NCBI GenBank assembly: GCA_045538175.1
Contig: JAZSQZ010000134.1
Span: forward strand, 1 to 5,499
Direction: 5' to 3'
DNA: 5,499 nucleotides
Source: JAZSQZ01 sp045538175
GTDB taxonomy: Bacteria > Bacillota > Clostridia > Christensenellales > UBA1242
Below, piece by piece: positions 1-5,033 of this stretch; positions within the stretch are counted from its first letter, which is position 1, and each line of letters opens with the position of its first letter. The position numbers and the translations under genes were made by a program. The notes beneath the pieces are model-generated. The model saw nothing but the letters and a program-made list of their open reading frames with translations. It was not told where the DNA came from and searched no databases.

Positions 1-1
1 T

Positions 2-829
2 AAAAATGTTGGTGGTAACGAAGGTAGTAAATGTAGTTATCCAGCAAGATTGGATACTTATGGTTGTGGTTGTAGTCATGACTGTAAATATTGTTATGCA
101 AAGTCTTTATTGGATTTTCGTAAACATTGGAATCCTGAAGACCCAGCTGTAGCAAATATTGATAAAATTAAGAAACAGATAGATAAGATAGCTGCAGGAA
201 AGTGTGGAACAATTAAAGCCATTAGACTTGGTGGTATGACAGATTGCTTCCAACCTATTGAAACTAAACATAAAGTTACTTATGAAACTCTTAAATATTT
301 AAAGGAAAAGAAAGTACCTTACCTAATTGTAACCAAGAGTGATTTGATTGCTACAGATGAATATATGGCGGTTTTAGATAAAGAATTAGCACATATACAG
401 ATTACTGTTACTACCACAGATGATGATTTAAGTTTAAGTTATGAAAAGGCGGTAGTACCAAGTAGAAGAATAGCTGCTATTGAAAAATTATATGCCGCAG
501 GTTTTGATGTAGCATTAAGATTAAGTCCATATATTCCTGAATATGTAGATTTAGAGAAGTTAAATGCTGTCAAGTGTGATAAAATTCAGGTAGAATTTTT
601 GAGAGTAAATGGCTGGATAAAGAAGTGGTTTGATATAGATTATACACCATATACTGTTAAACAGAGTGGTTATCGTCATAGAACTCTTGAAGACAAAAAA
701 GAATTAATAAAAGGTATTACTGGATTTAAATATGTCTCGGTTTGTGAAGACGAAACCGAAGCATATGAATACTGGAAAAATCATTTTAATCCAAATCCAG
801 ATGATTGCTGTAATTTAGATATTAAGTAA
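2..829 (+). CDS. Radical SAM protein, SPL (spore photoproduct lyase)-like family, 5' end outside window
   Basis: The reading frame is already open at position 2 and has no convincing start in the window. An in-frame TTG at 50 lies only 21 bases before the first cluster cysteine, too close to be the true start, so the gene is cut by the left edge (275 residues visible). The radical-SAM cluster motif CSHDCKYCYA (CxxxCxxC) has its cysteine codons at 71, 83 and 92; these bind the 4Fe-4S cluster that cleaves S-adenosylmethionine. Further SPL-like marks are GGMTDCFQPIE at visible residues 77-87, a VTKSDLI strand, and ITVTTTDDD followed by VPSRRIAAIEKLYAAG and a SPYIPE segment. This matches the COG1533/SplB-type family. 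It does not prove DNA photoproduct repair, because many phage members have no known substrate. The enzyme is presumably cytosolic. AAA lysine codons are common, unlike in the genes after 2423. Family call is firm, reaction unknown. Confidence 0.93.
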   Translation, partial: KNVGGNEGSKCSYPARLDTYGCGCSHDCKYCYAKSLLDFRKHWNPEDPAVANIDKIKKQIDKIAAGKCGTIKAIRLGGMTDCFQPIETKHKVTYETLKYLKEKKVPYLIVTKSDLIATDEYMAVLDKELAHIQITVTTTDDDLSLSYEKAVVPSRRIAAIEKLYAAGFDVALRLSPYIPEYVDLEKLNAVKCDKIQVEFLRVNGWIKKWFDIDYTPYTVKQSGYRHRTLEDKKELIKGITGFKYVSVCEDETEAYEYWKNHFNPNPDDCCNLDIK

Positions 830-853
830 ACTTTTATTTACAATCTTTTTATA

Positions 854-883
854 AAAAACCATTGACAAATGTCAGTGGTTTTT
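854..883 (+). terminator. Intrinsic terminator after the radical-SAM gene, containing a promoter -35 box
   Basis: Bases 854-867 pair with 870-883 with one T-G wobble (13-14 bp, tiny AAAT-type loop). The outer stem is AAAAACCA/TGGTTTTT, so the T tract is part of the 3' arm. It lies 25 nt after the stop codon. The 5' arm contains the whole TTGACA box (862-867) of the next promoter, so termination and initiation signals share the same bases. Confidence 0.75.
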
Positions 884-890
884 CTAAGTT
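862..890 (+). promoter_or_regulatory. Promoter for the HNH gene pair (TTGACA-17-TAAGTT)
   Basis: TTGACA at 862-867, a 17-bp spacer and TAAGTT at 885-890 predict a start near 897, giving a leader of about 20 nt before the ATG at 918. A perfect TATAAT is present at 890-895 but its spacing is 22 bp, so TAAGTT is preferred because five other promoters in the window share the 17-bp/TAnnTT layout. The -35 box is buried in the preceding terminator stem. Confidence 0.7.
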
Positions 891-917
891 ATAATCAAAC
901 TTAATGAGGAACTATAA

Positions 918-1400
918 ATGAGATACGGACTACTTTATAAGAATTTTTGTGAAAAATTACAATCTTTGGGCCGAAAGGACAATGGTAAATATACAATTCA
1001 TCATATCTTGTTCAGGAGTATGGGTGGACAAGATGTTGAAGAAAATCGTGTCCTTATGACTCCCAGAGAACATTATATTGCTCACAGAATCTTTGCAAAG
1101 AAATATCAAAGACAACACCCAGAAATTTATTATCTGTTAAATTCCTTCGCAAATGGAATGAAAGGAGCTAATGGTGTAAGATATTGTGACTTCAATTTCT
1201 ATTGGAAGAAATATGCCACAATGAAGGCCAATGCCTCAAAGGAAAAGAATATTCAAGAAGCATTAAAGATTGCACAGGAAGAAACAATGAGATTGATAAG
1301 ACTTCCGGGTGCTGACGCAGAATTTATTACAAAGGCCGTAATGGCTTATTCAACTGGAAAGGATTATGTTTCCTGTTCTCAAGAAAAGAAGGAGAAATAA
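918..1400 (+). CDS. HNH endonuclease
   Basis: A 160-residue protein with an HNH nuclease core near the N-terminus: IHHILFRSMGGQ (His28-His29), EENRVLMTP (Asn43) and REHYIAHRIF (His52, His56). The HH...N...H pattern binds one divalent metal and cuts DNA. There are no flanking CxxC zinc pairs. The C-terminal two thirds are basic and helical, and could hold DNA-binding elements I do not recognise. The start is set by GAGGA at about 904-908, 9 nt before the ATG. It is followed after 3 nt by the gene at 1404 and probably co-transcribed with it. Such enzymes in phages are either free-standing homing endonucleases or packaging/nicking nucleases; with no terminase genes nearby, homing is the simpler guess. 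Confidence 0.9.
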   Translation: MRYGLLYKNFCEKLQSLGRKDNGKYTIHHILFRSMGGQDVEENRVLMTPREHYIAHRIFAKKYQRQHPEIYYLLNSFANGMKGANGVRYCDFNFYWKKYATMKANASKEKNIQEALKIAQEETMRLIRLPGADAEFITKAVMAYSTGKDYVSCSQEKKEK

Positions 1401-1403
1401 AAA

Positions 1404-1703
1404 ATGTTGACTTGTGATACTTATTTTATGAACAAGACTGTTAATGTTTATGTTCAATTTAATGGTAGGATTGACAATTTCAAGGGTATCGTAAAAGATA
1501 CAAATCAAGGTGGTGTTACTATCTTGGTTACGGAATCACAGAATCCAATTTACAAGAAAGATCGGGTGGTGTTTTTGCCTTTTGGTCTTTTCACTATGAC
1601 CACAGACGCACCGTCGGAACAGGTTCATGCTTGCATTAATGACTTGAATGAAATGTATCCGAAGAAACCGCATTTGCCACCGGCACAAAAAGACCCGGTA
1701 TAA
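1404..1703 (+). CDS. Small conserved-looking protein of unknown function, predicted beta-rich
   Basis: A 99-residue protein translated from AAGGAG at 1389-1394, which lies inside the end of the HNH gene, 9 nt before the ATG. Only 3 nt separate the two genes, so they form an operon from the promoter at 862-890. Residues about 10-65 alternate polar and hydrophobic positions (TVNVYVQFNG, FKGIVKDT, GVTILVTES, DRVVFLPFGLF), suggesting a small beta barrel or Sm-like fold. The Pro/Lys-rich last 15 residues look disordered. I do not recognise a family, and the fold is inferred from residue pattern only. No signal peptide or membrane segment is visible. Confidence 0.8.
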   Translation: MLTCDTYFMNKTVNVYVQFNGRIDNFKGIVKDTNQGGVTILVTESQNPIYKKDRVVFLPFGLFTMTTDAPSEQVHACINDLNEMYPKKPHLPPAQKDPV

Positions 1704-1730
1704 AGATTTAATTGTTTCCTCATTAAAAAT

Positions 1731-1760
1731 AAAGGACTTCTATTCGTAGAAGTCCTTTTC
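1731..1760. terminator. Two-way intrinsic terminator between convergent genes
   Basis: AAAGGACTTCT (1731-1741) pairs perfectly over 11 bp with AGAAGTCCTTT (1748-1758) across a 6-nt loop. It is followed by Ts on the plus strand, and the complementary A-rich side at 1721-1733 gives Ts on the minus strand. It would end both the transcript of 918-1703 and that of the minus-strand genes. Its 3' arm also encodes the last residues of the minus-strand gene, whose stop codon is at 1742-1740. Confidence 0.85.
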
Positions 1761-2105
1761 CAGTTCTTGTTTTTTATTAAAGGCTTTCATTTGTTTTACA
1801 CATTTATGGAAATCATTAAGACTTCCCATAAGAAGGTTAGTTATATATTCTGGTGTAAGGAATTTATAAACGATAGTCTTATAATTATTAGGATAAACAT
1901 ATGCTTCTTTACCATTATGATATTTAACTTCCCATTCTTGCACATAATTAAGAGTTACATTATCAATAATTCCAAGTTTAGCTGGATAATCAGTAATATA
2001 AATTCCATCTTTTGTTTTACGAGGCGTACTTAACCATTCAATTTCTGATTGTTTTTTAATGGTTAGTCCCGGAATTTGTAGTCGGTTCATCTCTTTTCTG
2101 GTCAT
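1740..2105 (-). CDS. Protein of unknown function, 121 aa
   Basis: The start is supported by AAGGAG (plus-strand 2119-2114) 8 nt before the ATG. The protein is charged and soluble, with no signal peptide or membrane helix. The N-terminal half (GIYITDYPAKLGIID, then VTLNYVQEWEVKYHNGKEAYVYP) looks beta-rich, and the C-terminal third (about residues 85-121, from PEYITNLL to KKQELEKDFYE) is helical. I recognise no family. It overlaps the end of the upstream minus gene by 50 bp in another frame and probably shares its transcript. Lysine codons are mostly AAA and leucines often TTA, unlike the highly codon-adapted plus-strand genes beyond 2423. An alternative start at Met6 (2090) exists but has no such ribosome site. 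Confidence 0.75.
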   Translation of the reverse strand: MTRKEMNRLQIPGLTIKKQSEIEWLSTPRKTKDGIYITDYPAKLGIIDNVTLNYVQEWEVKYHNGKEAYVYPNNYKTIVYKFLTPEYITNLLMGSLNDFHKCVKQMKAFNKKQELEKDFYE

Positions 2106-2277
2106 CTTCTTTACTCCTTAACGCATAAGCTGGCAGATTATCATCGGGTAGATAAATCCATTCATACTCTGGTTCTGGGTCAGGAACGTGCGTTTCCTTT
2201 GAAGTCTTACTAGGTCTTTTTACAATTCTATAAGATGTACCAAAGCCTGGTATAAATCTGCCATTTATATCAATCAT
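2056..2277 (-). CDS. Small Pro/Glu-rich protein of unknown function, 73 aa, possibly leaderless
   Basis: The longest frame opens at 2307, but that ATG lies between the -35 (2314-2309) and -10 (2291-2286) boxes of the best promoter and would not be in its transcript. The next in-frame ATG is at 2277, within a few bases of the predicted transcription start near 2279, giving a 73-residue protein beginning MIDINGRFIPGFG. The middle (HVPDPEPEYEWIYLPDD) is acidic and Pro-rich; the tail (SKEDDQKRDEPTTNSGTNH) is polar and probably disordered. No family is recognised. If translated from 2307 the protein would start with a hydrophobic MAVFLLLLGY stretch, which I read as promoter DNA by chance. The 50-bp overlap with the downstream gene is unusually long. 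Confidence 0.55.
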   Translation of the reverse strand: MIDINGRFIPGFGTSYRIVKRPSKTSKETHVPDPEPEYEWIYLPDDNLPAYALRSKEDDQKRDEPTTNSGTNH

Positions 2278-2285
2278 ATACCCTA

Positions 2286-2314
2286 AAAGTAGCAAAAAAA
2301 CTGCCATTTGTCAA
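2286..2314 (-). promoter_or_regulatory. Minus-strand promoter (TTGACA-17-TACTTT)
   Basis: Read on the minus strand: TTGACA at 2314-2309, 17 bp, TACTTT at 2291-2286, start near 2279. The -35 lies within a small palindrome (CATT/AATG arms, 2305-2316). Its surroundings, CATTGACAAATGnCAGT followed by a T run, closely match the promoter at 862, suggesting the two derive from one module. Confidence 0.65.
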
Positions 2315-2365
2315 TGTCTTAACCTTAAAATAAAGTTTTGTAAACATCTTTTAACATAAAAATGG

Positions 2366-2394
2366 TTTACAATTCAGTAAAAGTTTACTATATT
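2366..2394 (+). promoter_or_regulatory. Promoter for the helical gene pair (TTTACA-17-TATATT)
   Basis: TTTACA at 2366-2371, a 17-bp spacer and TATATT at 2389-2394 give a start near 2401 and a 22-nt leader with GAGG before the ATG at 2423. It diverges from the minus-strand promoter at 2314-2286, leaving about 50 bp between their -35 boxes. The -35 overlaps a 5-bp inverted repeat (TTTAC/GTAAA, 2366-2380), the weakest of the series. Confidence 0.6.
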
Positions 2395-2422
2395 TCACTT
2401 GAAAACAACAATGAGGTAAACA

Positions 2423-2854
2423 ATGACAGATATTAATTTCACCAACATTCAAGAAGATATCTTGTGGAAGATTCTTCGTATCAATGTGAAGGCTGTAAAT
2501 GTGAAGGCGAATGAACTTCGTGAACAAGATGAAAAGGCAAAGATGATTGCTAATCTGATTATTAACAGATATCATCAAACTATGCTTCTCATTTGGAACA
2601 GTGATTTCTGTCACACGAAATATACTTCATATTCACATCAGATGCTTAAGAAGAACATTTATTCGGCTGCTAATCGTGAACTCGCATATAACGATACAGG
2701 TGACCTTACGGAATATGCTTGGGTTGGTGATTTGATGAAAAAGCATTTGGGAAGAATTATCAATATTCTTGACACTACCTGGAAGGCTTTGAATAACTAT
2801 GAACAATGGTTTGCTCATTACAACGGCAAAAAGGAGACCGAAGATGGTATTTAA
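2423..2854 (+). CDS. Helical protein of unknown function, 143 aa
   Basis: The start follows GAGG at 2412-2415 with 7 nt spacing. The sequence is almost entirely predicted helix, with heptad-like hydrophobic spacing (EDILWKILRINVKAVNVKA, then MIANLIINRYHQTMLLIW) and several Trp/Tyr. It has no membrane segment, signal peptide or cysteine motif. No family is recognised. Lysines are mainly AAG, as in the following genes, pointing to efficient expression. Its last 11 bp overlap the next gene, whose ribosome site lies inside it, so the two are probably translationally coupled and may act together. Confidence 0.82.
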   Translation: MTDINFTNIQEDILWKILRINVKAVNVKANELREQDEKAKMIANLIINRYHQTMLLIWNSDFCHTKYTSYSHQMLKKNIYSAANRELAYNDTGDLTEYAWVGDLMKKHLGRIINILDTTWKALNNYEQWFAHYNGKKETEDGI

Positions 2855-3287
2855 TATTACAGTTTTACAGAAACTTATAGAAGCAAAGGTTGATTTGTTT
2901 GAAATCATTAAGAACAATCACCAGTACATTCTTAATTGCTTTATACGAGTTATTGAAGAATGTGACCGAGCAACGGTCACGGTTGAACCAAAGTATCTGG
3001 ATTATATCCAGAACATCAAGAATCAGTGGTTTCAGCTTCGTGAAGAATATATTGGGAATATGGTTTACGAATACAAGCGTCAGTTAGAAGCTTGGAAGCC
3101 TTGGCATATCATCGCAAACATTAACAAGTGCCAAATGACCACAGACCAGATTATGGAACACATGCTTTCCGAACAGCGTTTCAAGCTCCCGTGGCCTGAT
3201 TATGGTACTTACTATCAGCGACTCTTGGAAATTCAAAGTGCTGTTATCAGACAATTCCCCAATGAAGTGTATAAGAAAAATGGGTAA
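2844..3287 (+). CDS. Helical protein of unknown function, 147 aa, coupled to the gene before it
   Basis: The longest frame begins at 2799, but AAGGAG at 2831-2836 sits 7 nt before the ATG at 2844, so 2844 is the likely start (MVFNITVLQKLIEAK). The protein is mostly helical with aromatic-rich segments (KNQWFQLREEYIGN, EAWKPWHIIAN, LPWPDYGTYYQRLLEIQ). Size and composition resemble the preceding protein, but I see no clear sequence match, so paralogy is only a possibility. Codons GTGACCG/CGGTCAC at 2962-2980 form a 7-bp hairpin within the gene. The next promoter begins 13 nt after the stop. Function unknown. Confidence 0.82.
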   Translation: MVFNITVLQKLIEAKVDLFEIIKNNHQYILNCFIRVIEECDRATVTVEPKYLDYIQNIKNQWFQLREEYIGNMVYEYKRQLEAWKPWHIIANINKCQMTTDQIMEHMLSEQRFKLPWPDYGTYYQRLLEIQSAVIRQFPNEVYKKNG

Positions 3288-3299
3288 ACAAAAATTTAC

Positions 3300-3339
3300 A
3301 AAGTAGTATATTGACAAAACAAAGTTATATTACTACTTT
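3300..3339 (+). promoter_or_regulatory. Promoter (TTGACA-17-TACTTT) enclosed in a 9-bp inverted repeat
   Basis: TTGACA at 3311-3316, 17 bp, TACTTT at 3334-3339, start near 3346 and a leader of about 35 nt to the ATG at 3381. AAAGTAGTA (3300-3308) is perfectly complementary to TACTACTTT (3331-3339). The -35 is therefore in the loop and the -10 forms the end of the 3' arm. No good T tract follows, so this repeat looks more like a regulatory palindrome than a terminator, although it also follows the stop codon at 3287 closely. Confidence 0.68.
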
Positions 3340-3380
3340 ATACTCGCATTAAACAATTAACATCAAAAGGATAAAAAATT

Positions 3381-3881
3381 ATGGATAATAAGATTCGTTT
3401 CGTTTCTCTCGGGGAAATTCAGGATGCTCTTCAGAGCGGTGATTGGTCAAAGATTCTTGGTCAGACACAGAATGGTGAATGTGCTTGTGGTTGTGGTGGC
3501 AAGTGTGGTTGTCACGAAGAAAAGCAGGCAACTGTTGAACCCAAGGTAAACGATACCAAGGTCAATCAGGCAAAGGGACAGGCTGTTGGTTCTATTTTCT
3601 CTTTGGAAAGCCTTAAGCAGGCACTTGCACAGGAACAGCAGGAACTTGATGATGCGACTTACGCATTTACCCGTTTGACAAACGAAAAGAAGGCAAAGAT
3701 TGCTCAGCTCACCAAGCAGATTGAAGTTGAAAAGAACAAGACTCGTTTTGTTCGCAAGGGTTCTGATATGGCAATTACTATGACGAAGGAAAACGCCGAA
3801 AAGCTTATGCAGGAACTCTCCAACATTCTCAATGGTTCTCAGGCTGCTAATGTTACCTTCAACATTGGAAATCTTGGATAA
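3381..3881 (+). CDS. Cys-cluster coiled-coil protein of unknown function, 166 aa
   Basis: AAGGA at 3367-3371 precedes the ATG by 9 nt. Residues 34-45 read CACGCGGKCGCH: five cysteines and a histidine in twelve residues, alternating with Gly/Ala in a metallothionein-like way that could bind Zn, Cu or Fe. A polar linker (about 46-68) leads to a helix with coiled-coil character (about 73-122: SLESLKQALAQEQQELDD, EKKAKIAQLTKQIEVEKN). The C-terminal 40 residues include a helix (ENAEKLMQELSNIL) and a short beta-like end. No family is recognised, and metal binding is inferred from the motif alone. All lysines I read are AAG, with CGT and CTC frequent, so expression is probably high. It is a single-gene unit between its own promoter and a terminator. 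Confidence 0.85.
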   Translation: MDNKIRFVSLGEIQDALQSGDWSKILGQTQNGECACGCGGKCGCHEEKQATVEPKVNDTKVNQAKGQAVGSIFSLESLKQALAQEQQELDDATYAFTRLTNEKKAKIAQLTKQIEVEKNKTRFVRKGSDMAITMTKENAEKLMQELSNILNGSQAANVTFNIGNLG

Positions 3882-3890
3882 AGATCTAAG

Positions 3891-3938
3891 CAAAACACTT
3901 TCTACACCAGATGTATTGACATCTGGTGCTTTGTTTTG
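3891..3938 (+). terminator. Intrinsic terminator containing a promoter -35 box
   Basis: CACCAGATG (3905-3913) pairs with CATCTGGTG (3920-3928), a perfect 9-bp stem with a 6-nt loop, followed by CTTTGTTTTG. An outer 7-bp pairing, CAAAACA (3891-3897) with TGTTTTG (3932-3938), may extend it. It starts 10 nt after the stop at 3881. The TTGACA at 3916-3921 spans the loop and the first bases of the 3' arm. Confidence 0.78.
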
Positions 3939-3944
3939 TATATT
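3916..3944 (+). promoter_or_regulatory. Promoter (TTGACA-17-TATATT) for the basic-tail gene
   Basis: TTGACA at 3916-3921, a 17-bp spacer that consists of the terminator 3' arm and its T tract, and TATATT at 3939-3944. The start is expected near 3951, leaving a leader of about 44 nt to the ATG at 3995. Confidence 0.7.
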
Positions 3945-3994
3945 ATATTTTACAAATTAATTAACGGTGCTTTATGCACAAGGAAACAAAAACT

Positions 3995-4663
3995 ATGGCA
4001 AATATGACTGCTAGTAAGGCTAATGCTGCTCAGGCCCCTAAGATGAGTGCTCGTGAAATTCTTGCTTCTACCATTTCCACAATGGTTTCAGATGGTAAAG
4101 CCGAAAAGATTGCCGATGGTCAGTGGAAGTTCTCTGGCATTGACACAGGTAACGGTGCTCAGGATTATATGGTAAAGGTCTCTTCCAAACAGGGTAAGAG
4201 TGGTAAGTCCTTTATGAAGCGTGAACTTGTTCGCATTGAAAATGGTGCTGAAAAGGTTGTTGAACTTGGTGAATTTAAGAAGCAATATCTCTATGGTATT
4301 GTGAAGAACCTTGTTTCTCCAAAGGTCGCTCGCCCACAGCGTACCAAGATTCCTTATGCAGAGGTTCTCGCTCTTCGTGACGAAATCAAGAAGAACAAGG
4401 ACAAGTTCCATATTGATGAAAAGGGTACTTTGATTGGTAAGGCTTCCATTGGTGATATTGAAATTGTCACTGGTGCTATCAAGCCGATGAAGAATGACCA
4501 CAAGCGTAACTTTGGTCGCAAGCTCTATGTGAATGGCACACTTATTCACGAAGGTTCTCAGTTGAATTGTTGCTTTGACACATTCAACTCAAAGGGCCGC
4601 GTTAAAAAGGCTCCTGTTGCCAAGGCTGCCACACCAAAGGCTGATAAGAAGGCCAGCAAGTAA
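3995..4663 (+). CDS. Abundant-type basic protein with histone H1-like C-terminal tail, unknown function
   Basis: The longest frame begins at 3974, but that ATG has no ribosome site. AAGGA at 3980-3984 lies 10 nt before ATG 3995, and the surroundings match those of the gene at 3381, so the protein is taken as 222 residues (MANMTASKANAAQ). An Ala-rich N-terminus leads to a helix (SAREILASTISTMVSDG), then a mixed alpha/beta middle (about 40-195) with many Lys/Arg (KQGKSGKSFMKREL, RPQRTKIPYAEV, KNDHKRNFGRKLYVNG). The last 20 residues (KKAPVAKAATPKADKKASK) resemble the tails of histone H1 and bacterial HU-like proteins. Nucleic-acid binding is likely but inferred; I recognise no fold or family. 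Nearly all lysines are AAG, with only three AAA noted, suggesting strong expression. It is transcribed alone from the promoter at 3916-3944. Confidence 0.85.
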   Translation: MANMTASKANAAQAPKMSAREILASTISTMVSDGKAEKIADGQWKFSGIDTGNGAQDYMVKVSSKQGKSGKSFMKRELVRIENGAEKVVELGEFKKQYLYGIVKNLVSPKVARPQRTKIPYAEVLALRDEIKKNKDKFHIDEKGTLIGKASIGDIEIVTGAIKPMKNDHKRNFGRKLYVNGTLIHEGSQLNCCFDTFNSKGRVKKAPVAKAATPKADKKASK

Positions 4664-4670
4664 TTGCTAT

Positions 4671-4714
4671 GAATGAAACAAGTGGGTGGAGTTCATTCTT
4701 CACCCACTTTTTAT
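4671..4714 (+). terminator. Intrinsic terminator overlapped by a competing hairpin (possible attenuator)
   Basis: AAGTGGGTG (4680-4688) pairs with CACCCACTT (4701-4709), 9 bp, followed by a T run to 4712. GAATGAA (4671-4677) is perfectly complementary to TTCATTC (4692-4698), which lies in the terminator loop. The two stems interleave. With linkers of only 2-3 nt a full pseudoknot is unlikely, so they should compete, in the manner of a terminator/antiterminator pair. No promoter is evident between here and the gene at 4731. Confidence 0.75.
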
Positions 4715-4730
4715 AAACAGGAAATAATTG

Positions 4731-4970
4731 ATGATTGTATTTCAACTGTTATTATTTCTAACGGTCCTTGCTACCTGTTTTATTAAAGCTGGTACAGATA
4801 AGTTAATCCTTCTCACTGTTCAAGTTATTCTAGTTGCATTGATTGCACTTGTATTCTTGATTTGTGGAAGATGGTTTACTGGTATATTGAACATAGTTAT
4901 CTGTGTTGTCGGTGTAATGAATATGTATATTACCCGTAAAACAATGGACCTGAAGAACAAAGGTAAATAA
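4731..4970 (+). CDS. Small integral membrane protein, 79 aa, two or three membrane segments
   Basis: AGGA at 4719-4722 lies 8 nt before ATG 4731; an in-frame TTG just before it (4728) is less likely. Hydrophobic stretches cover residues about 2-18 (IVFQLLLFLTVLATCFI), 24-44 (KLILLTVQVILVALIALVFLI) and 48-66 (WFTGILNIVICVVGVMNMY). They are separated by short polar turns (KAGTDK, CGR) and followed by a basic cytosolic-type tail (TRKTMDLKNKGK). The size and three-helix outline would fit a holin, but also many small phage membrane proteins; no lysin gene is nearby to support a holin. It has no clear promoter of its own, so expression may depend on readthrough of the terminator at 4680-4709. AAA lysines and TTA leucines recur. 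Confidence 0.78.
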   Translation: MIVFQLLLFLTVLATCFIKAGTDKLILLTVQVILVALIALVFLICGRWFTGILNIVICVVGVMNMYITRKTMDLKNKGK

Positions 4971-4983
4971 AATTTTACACAAT

Positions 4984-5027
4984 TTTTCAATAAAACTATT
5001 GACAAATTGAAAATGTATTACTATATT
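4984..5027 (+). promoter_or_regulatory. Promoter (TTGACA-17-TATATT) for the putative noncoding RNA
   Basis: TTGACA at 4999-5004, 17 bp, TATATT at 5022-5027, start near 5034. An 8-bp inverted repeat, TTTTCAAT (4984-4991) and ATTGAAAA (5006-5013), places the -35 in its loop. No plausible start codon with a sustained frame follows within the window. Confidence 0.7.
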
Positions 5028-5033
5028 TACTCT

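Noticed and set aside
737..760. Inverted repeat TCGGTTT/AAACCGA inside the radical-SAM gene
   Set aside because: It lies within conserved coding sequence, has no T tract and no neighbouring signal; likely chance.
890..895. Perfect TATAAT as the -10 box for the TTGACA at 862
   Set aside because: The spacing would be 22 bp, whereas TAAGTT at 17 bp matches the layout of all other promoters here. It cannot be excluded without start-site mapping.
2351..2614. Minus-strand open frame of 87 codons across the 2366 promoter and the start of the 2423 gene
   Set aside because: It has no ribosome site and lies opposite a well-supported gene and promoter; its composition is that of an antisense shadow. 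The other antisense frames (for example 3447-3893 and 4088-4549) are rejected for the same reason.
2962..2980. Perfect 7-bp hairpin GTGACCG/CGGTCAC inside the helical-protein gene
   Set aside because: Strong for AT-rich DNA, but intragenic with no T run and no second copy, so no function can be supported.
837..4979. TTTACA occurring upstream of several promoters (837, 3295, 4974 and minus-strand 2344)
   Set aside because: Distances to the -35 vary from 16 to 30 and none has a -10 at 17 bp, so it is probably base composition.
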